Source of the DNA: Winogradskyella litoriviva
GTDB taxonomy: Bacteria; Bacteroidota; Bacteroidia; Flavobacteriales; Flavobacteriaceae
Assembly: GCF_013249065.1 (NCBI RefSeq)
Contig: NZ_JABRWQ010000001.1
Coordinates: forward strand, 1 to 64,000
DNA: 64,000 bases
Direction of reading: 5' to 3'
The translations under genes were made by a program, and so were the position numbers. The notes under the pieces were generated by a model that was not told the DNA's origin, made no database searches, and worked only from the letters and a program-made list of their open reading frames with translations. Below, in pieces: positions 62,393 to 64,000 of this stretch. Numbering within the stretch: position 1 is the stretch's first letter; each line of letters starts with the position of its first letter.

Positions 62393-62448
62393 TGGTGATT
62401 ATTTACTAACTGATTTTTAAATCAAAAGTCATTGCCTTTTTAACTTTA

Positions 62449-63405
62449 CTAAACTGCTTGTTTTTCTTTTCGTTCTTGTTTCTTTTCGGCGTGAGCCATT
62501 GCTGCATCTCTAATCCATTCGCCTTCTTCCCATGCATCTACTCTTGCTTTCATGCGTTCTTTGTTACAAGGTCCATGACCTTTTACAACTTGCCAGAACT
62601 CGTCCCAATCGATTGCTCCAAAATCGTAACTTTTTCTTTCTTCGTTCCATTTTAAATCTGGGTCTGGAATGGTGAGTCCAATTAATTCGGCTTGAGGTAC
62701 TGTTTGATCTATAAACTGCTGACGCAAATCGTCGTTAGACTTACGTTTTAATTTCCATTTCATAGATTGTGCCGTATGCACAGAAACATCGTCTGTTGGT
62801 CCAAGCATCATTAAACTTGGCCACCACCAACGGTTTAACGCGTCTTGTGCCATTTCTTTTTGTTCTGGTGTTCCATTAGCCAATTTTATCATTATTTCAT
62901 AGCCTTGACGTTGGTGAAAACTTTCTTCTTTACACACACGAATCATTGCTCTTGCATATGGTCCATAAGACGTATTACACAATGGTACTTGATTAATTAT
63001 AGCTGCACCATCAACTAACCAACCAATGGCTCCCATATCTGCCCAAGTTATAGTTGGGTAATTAAAAATGGATGAATATTTTGCTTTTCCTGTATGCAAT
63101 TGCTCGTACATTTCTTCTCTAGAAATCCCTAAAGTTTCGGTTGCAGAATATAAGTATAAACCATGCCCTGCTTCGTCTTGTACTTTTGCTAATAATGCGA
63201 CTTTACGACGTAATGAAGGTGCTCTTGTTATCCAGTTTCCTTCAGGAAGCATTCCTACAATTTCAGAATGCGCATGCTGAGACATTTGCCTAATATGCGT
63301 TTTGCGATATTTTTCTGGCATCCAATCTTTTGGTTCGATTTTCTCGTCTCTTGCGATACGTGCTTCGAATTGTTTTTCTAAACTTTTTATTTGTTCTTCA
63401 CTCAT
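62449..63405 (-). CDS. paaA: phenylacetyl-CoA epoxidase catalytic subunit PaaA
   Basis: 318 residues, di-iron ferritin-like fold. The start [24 protein letters not shown], the metal-binding [20 protein letters not shown] (about 72-91, ExxH) and [20 protein letters not shown] segment (about 155-170, ExxH), and [18 protein letters not shown] near the end follow PaaA. It inserts oxygen into the ring of phenylacetyl-CoA. It is downstream of paaE and upstream of paaB on the minus strand. Confidence 0.96.
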   Translation of the reverse strand: MSEEQIKSLEKQFEARIARDEKIEPKDWMPEKYRKTHIRQMSQHAHSEIVGMLPEGNWITRAPSLRRKVALLAKVQDEAGHGLYLYSATETLGISREEMYEQLHTGKAKYSSIFNYPTITWADMGAIGWLVDGAAIINQVPLCNTSYGPYARAMIRVCKEESFHQRQGYEIMIKLANGTPEQKEMAQDALNRWWWPSLMMLGPTDDVSVHTAQSMKWKLKRKSNDDLRQQFIDQTVPQAELIGLTIPDPDLKWNEERKSYDFGAIDWDEFWQVVKGHGPCNKERMKARVDAWEEGEWIRDAAMAHAEKKQERKEKQAV

Positions 63406-63443
63406 AATTTTTAGTATTTAGTGAATAGTTGTTAGTAATTATA

Positions 63444-63464
63444 GATTCCCACTTTCGTGGGAAT
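63444..63464 (-). repeat. palindrome after the paaE stop
   Basis: GATTCCCAC-TTTC-GTGGGAAT, perfect arms, one base before the paaE stop codon. Arms CCCAC/GTGGG match the hairpin upstream of ilvE. Confidence 0.7.
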
Positions 63465-63465
63465 G

Positions 63466-64000
63466 TTACACGTCGAAATCGACGATTACCTTATCTGTTG
63501 TTGGCACAGCTTGACAGCTTAATACCAAATTTTGAGATACTTCTTTATCGCTTAACGCGTAGTTTATTTTCATTTCTACGCTTCCTTCTTTGACTTCACA
63601 TTTACAAGTACTGCAAACACCACCTTTACAAGCAAATGGTAAATCTGCTCCAGCTCGTAGTGCTGCATCTAAAATATTATCGTACTCTTTGGTCATTGTG
63701 AAAGCAAATTCTTTTCCTCCATCTACAATTATAACTTCAGTTCCTTCAACATCTTGTTGTGCTAAACGCTCTGCACGTTTTATATCTTCTTCCGATAAAC
63801 CTGTTACGAATAACTCGAAATGCACTAATTCTTTTGGTAATCCTGCGTTTATTAAATACTCACTAACATAGTTTACCATTTTTTCTGGACCACAAAGAAA
63901 CACTTCGTTTGTATCTGGAATATCTATAAATGTTTTTGTTAGCACTTGCATTTTTTCGTCATCAAAACGCCCATTAAACAACTCGATATCTCTTCGTTCT
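63466..64000 (-). CDS. paaE: phenylacetyl-CoA epoxidase reductase PaaE (C-terminal part; gene runs off the right edge)
   Basis: About 178 codons are visible, open through base 64000; the family is about 350 residues, so the N-terminal FAD-binding half is outside. Visible: end of the NAD-binding domain (EVFLCGPEKMVNYVSEYLINAG), a linker and a plant-type 2Fe-2S domain with CKGGVCSTCKCEV and the fourth Cys in LSCQAVP. The apparent internal start at 63981 (TTG) is not real: the frame continues upstream as ERRDIEL, typical of PaaE. It passes electrons from NADPH to PaaA. First gene of the cluster in this window. Confidence 0.95.
   Translation of the reverse strand, partial: ERRDIELFNGRFDDEKMQVLTKTFIDIPDTNEVFLCGPEKMVNYVSEYLINAGLPKELVHFELFVTGLSEEDIKRAERLAQQDVEGTEVIIVDGGKEFAFTMTKEYDNILDAALRAGADLPFACKGGVCSTCKCEVKEGSVEMKINYALSDKEVSQNLVLSCQAVPTTDKVIVDFDV

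Noticed and set aside
45505..63464. Possible CRISPR array
   Set aside because: The repeats are palindromes of several families, scattered between genes at irregular distances, with no regular spacers and no cas genes.

Overview
The window looks like part of a chromosome from a flavobacterium (Bacteroidota, Flavobacteriaceae-type, probably marine). Reasons: AT-rich DNA; promoters of the TTG-(~19)-TAnnTTTG type; SusC/SusD pairs; several secreted proteins with type IX secretion (T9SS) C-terminal sorting domains; a lysyl-tRNA synthetase with the Bacteroidota C-terminal extension; a long-form urocanate hydratase next to a DUF5522 protein. The genus cannot be fixed from sequence reading alone.

Layout. 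0.4-10.2 kb (minus strand): a SusC/SusD outer-membrane uptake pair with a surface lipoprotein, a secreted T9SS subtilisin and a putative porin. No carbohydrate-active enzyme is present, so peptide rather than glycan uptake is suggested. 10.4-45 kb: mixed housekeeping and envelope genes: rnhB, a nucleoid-associated protein, a YoaK-type membrane protein, lipB, a YqaE peptide, a membrane-anchored LuxR-type regulator, lysS, a diheme cytochrome lipoprotein, a DUF5117-type metalloprotease, small membrane proteins, two Spy-like periplasmic proteins, an operon of hemL, a LysM glucosaminidase and a PLP enzyme, a large T9SS surface protein, DUF5522-hutU, a SulP transporter and a cold-shock protein. 43.9-49.5 kb: branched-chain amino-acid catabolism (fused E1 alpha/beta, ilvE, E2) with a divergent Lrp/AsnC regulator. 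49.6-64 kb (minus strand): a phenylacetate catabolic cluster, in transcription order paaE (cut by the window edge), A, B, C, D, G, a Thr/Ser dehydratase-like enzyme, paaH, I, a thiolase, paaZ, a serine hydrolase, an enoyl-CoA hydratase-like protein and paaY. Together these convert phenylacetyl-CoA via its epoxide and oxepin to acetyl-CoA and succinyl-CoA; paaK is not in the window.

The most unusual feature is a dense population of small palindromic repeats from about 45.5 to 63.5 kb, with none seen to the left. At least five families occupy almost every spacer of the two catabolic clusters. Several share a GTCA tetranucleotide next to an imperfect palindrome, the architecture of REP elements. 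One family lies inside three coding regions in the same reading frame (fused E1, E2 and PaaD), adding a peptide of the form PLG(K/R)xE(G/D), much like the Rickettsia palindromic elements. Another places a variable-arm hairpin 6-9 nt before four start codons, and its arms vary compensatorily. A ~166-bp structured repeat occurs twice in the paa cluster, and one of its stems carries a G:C to C:G swap between copies. These are the best candidates for something undescribed.
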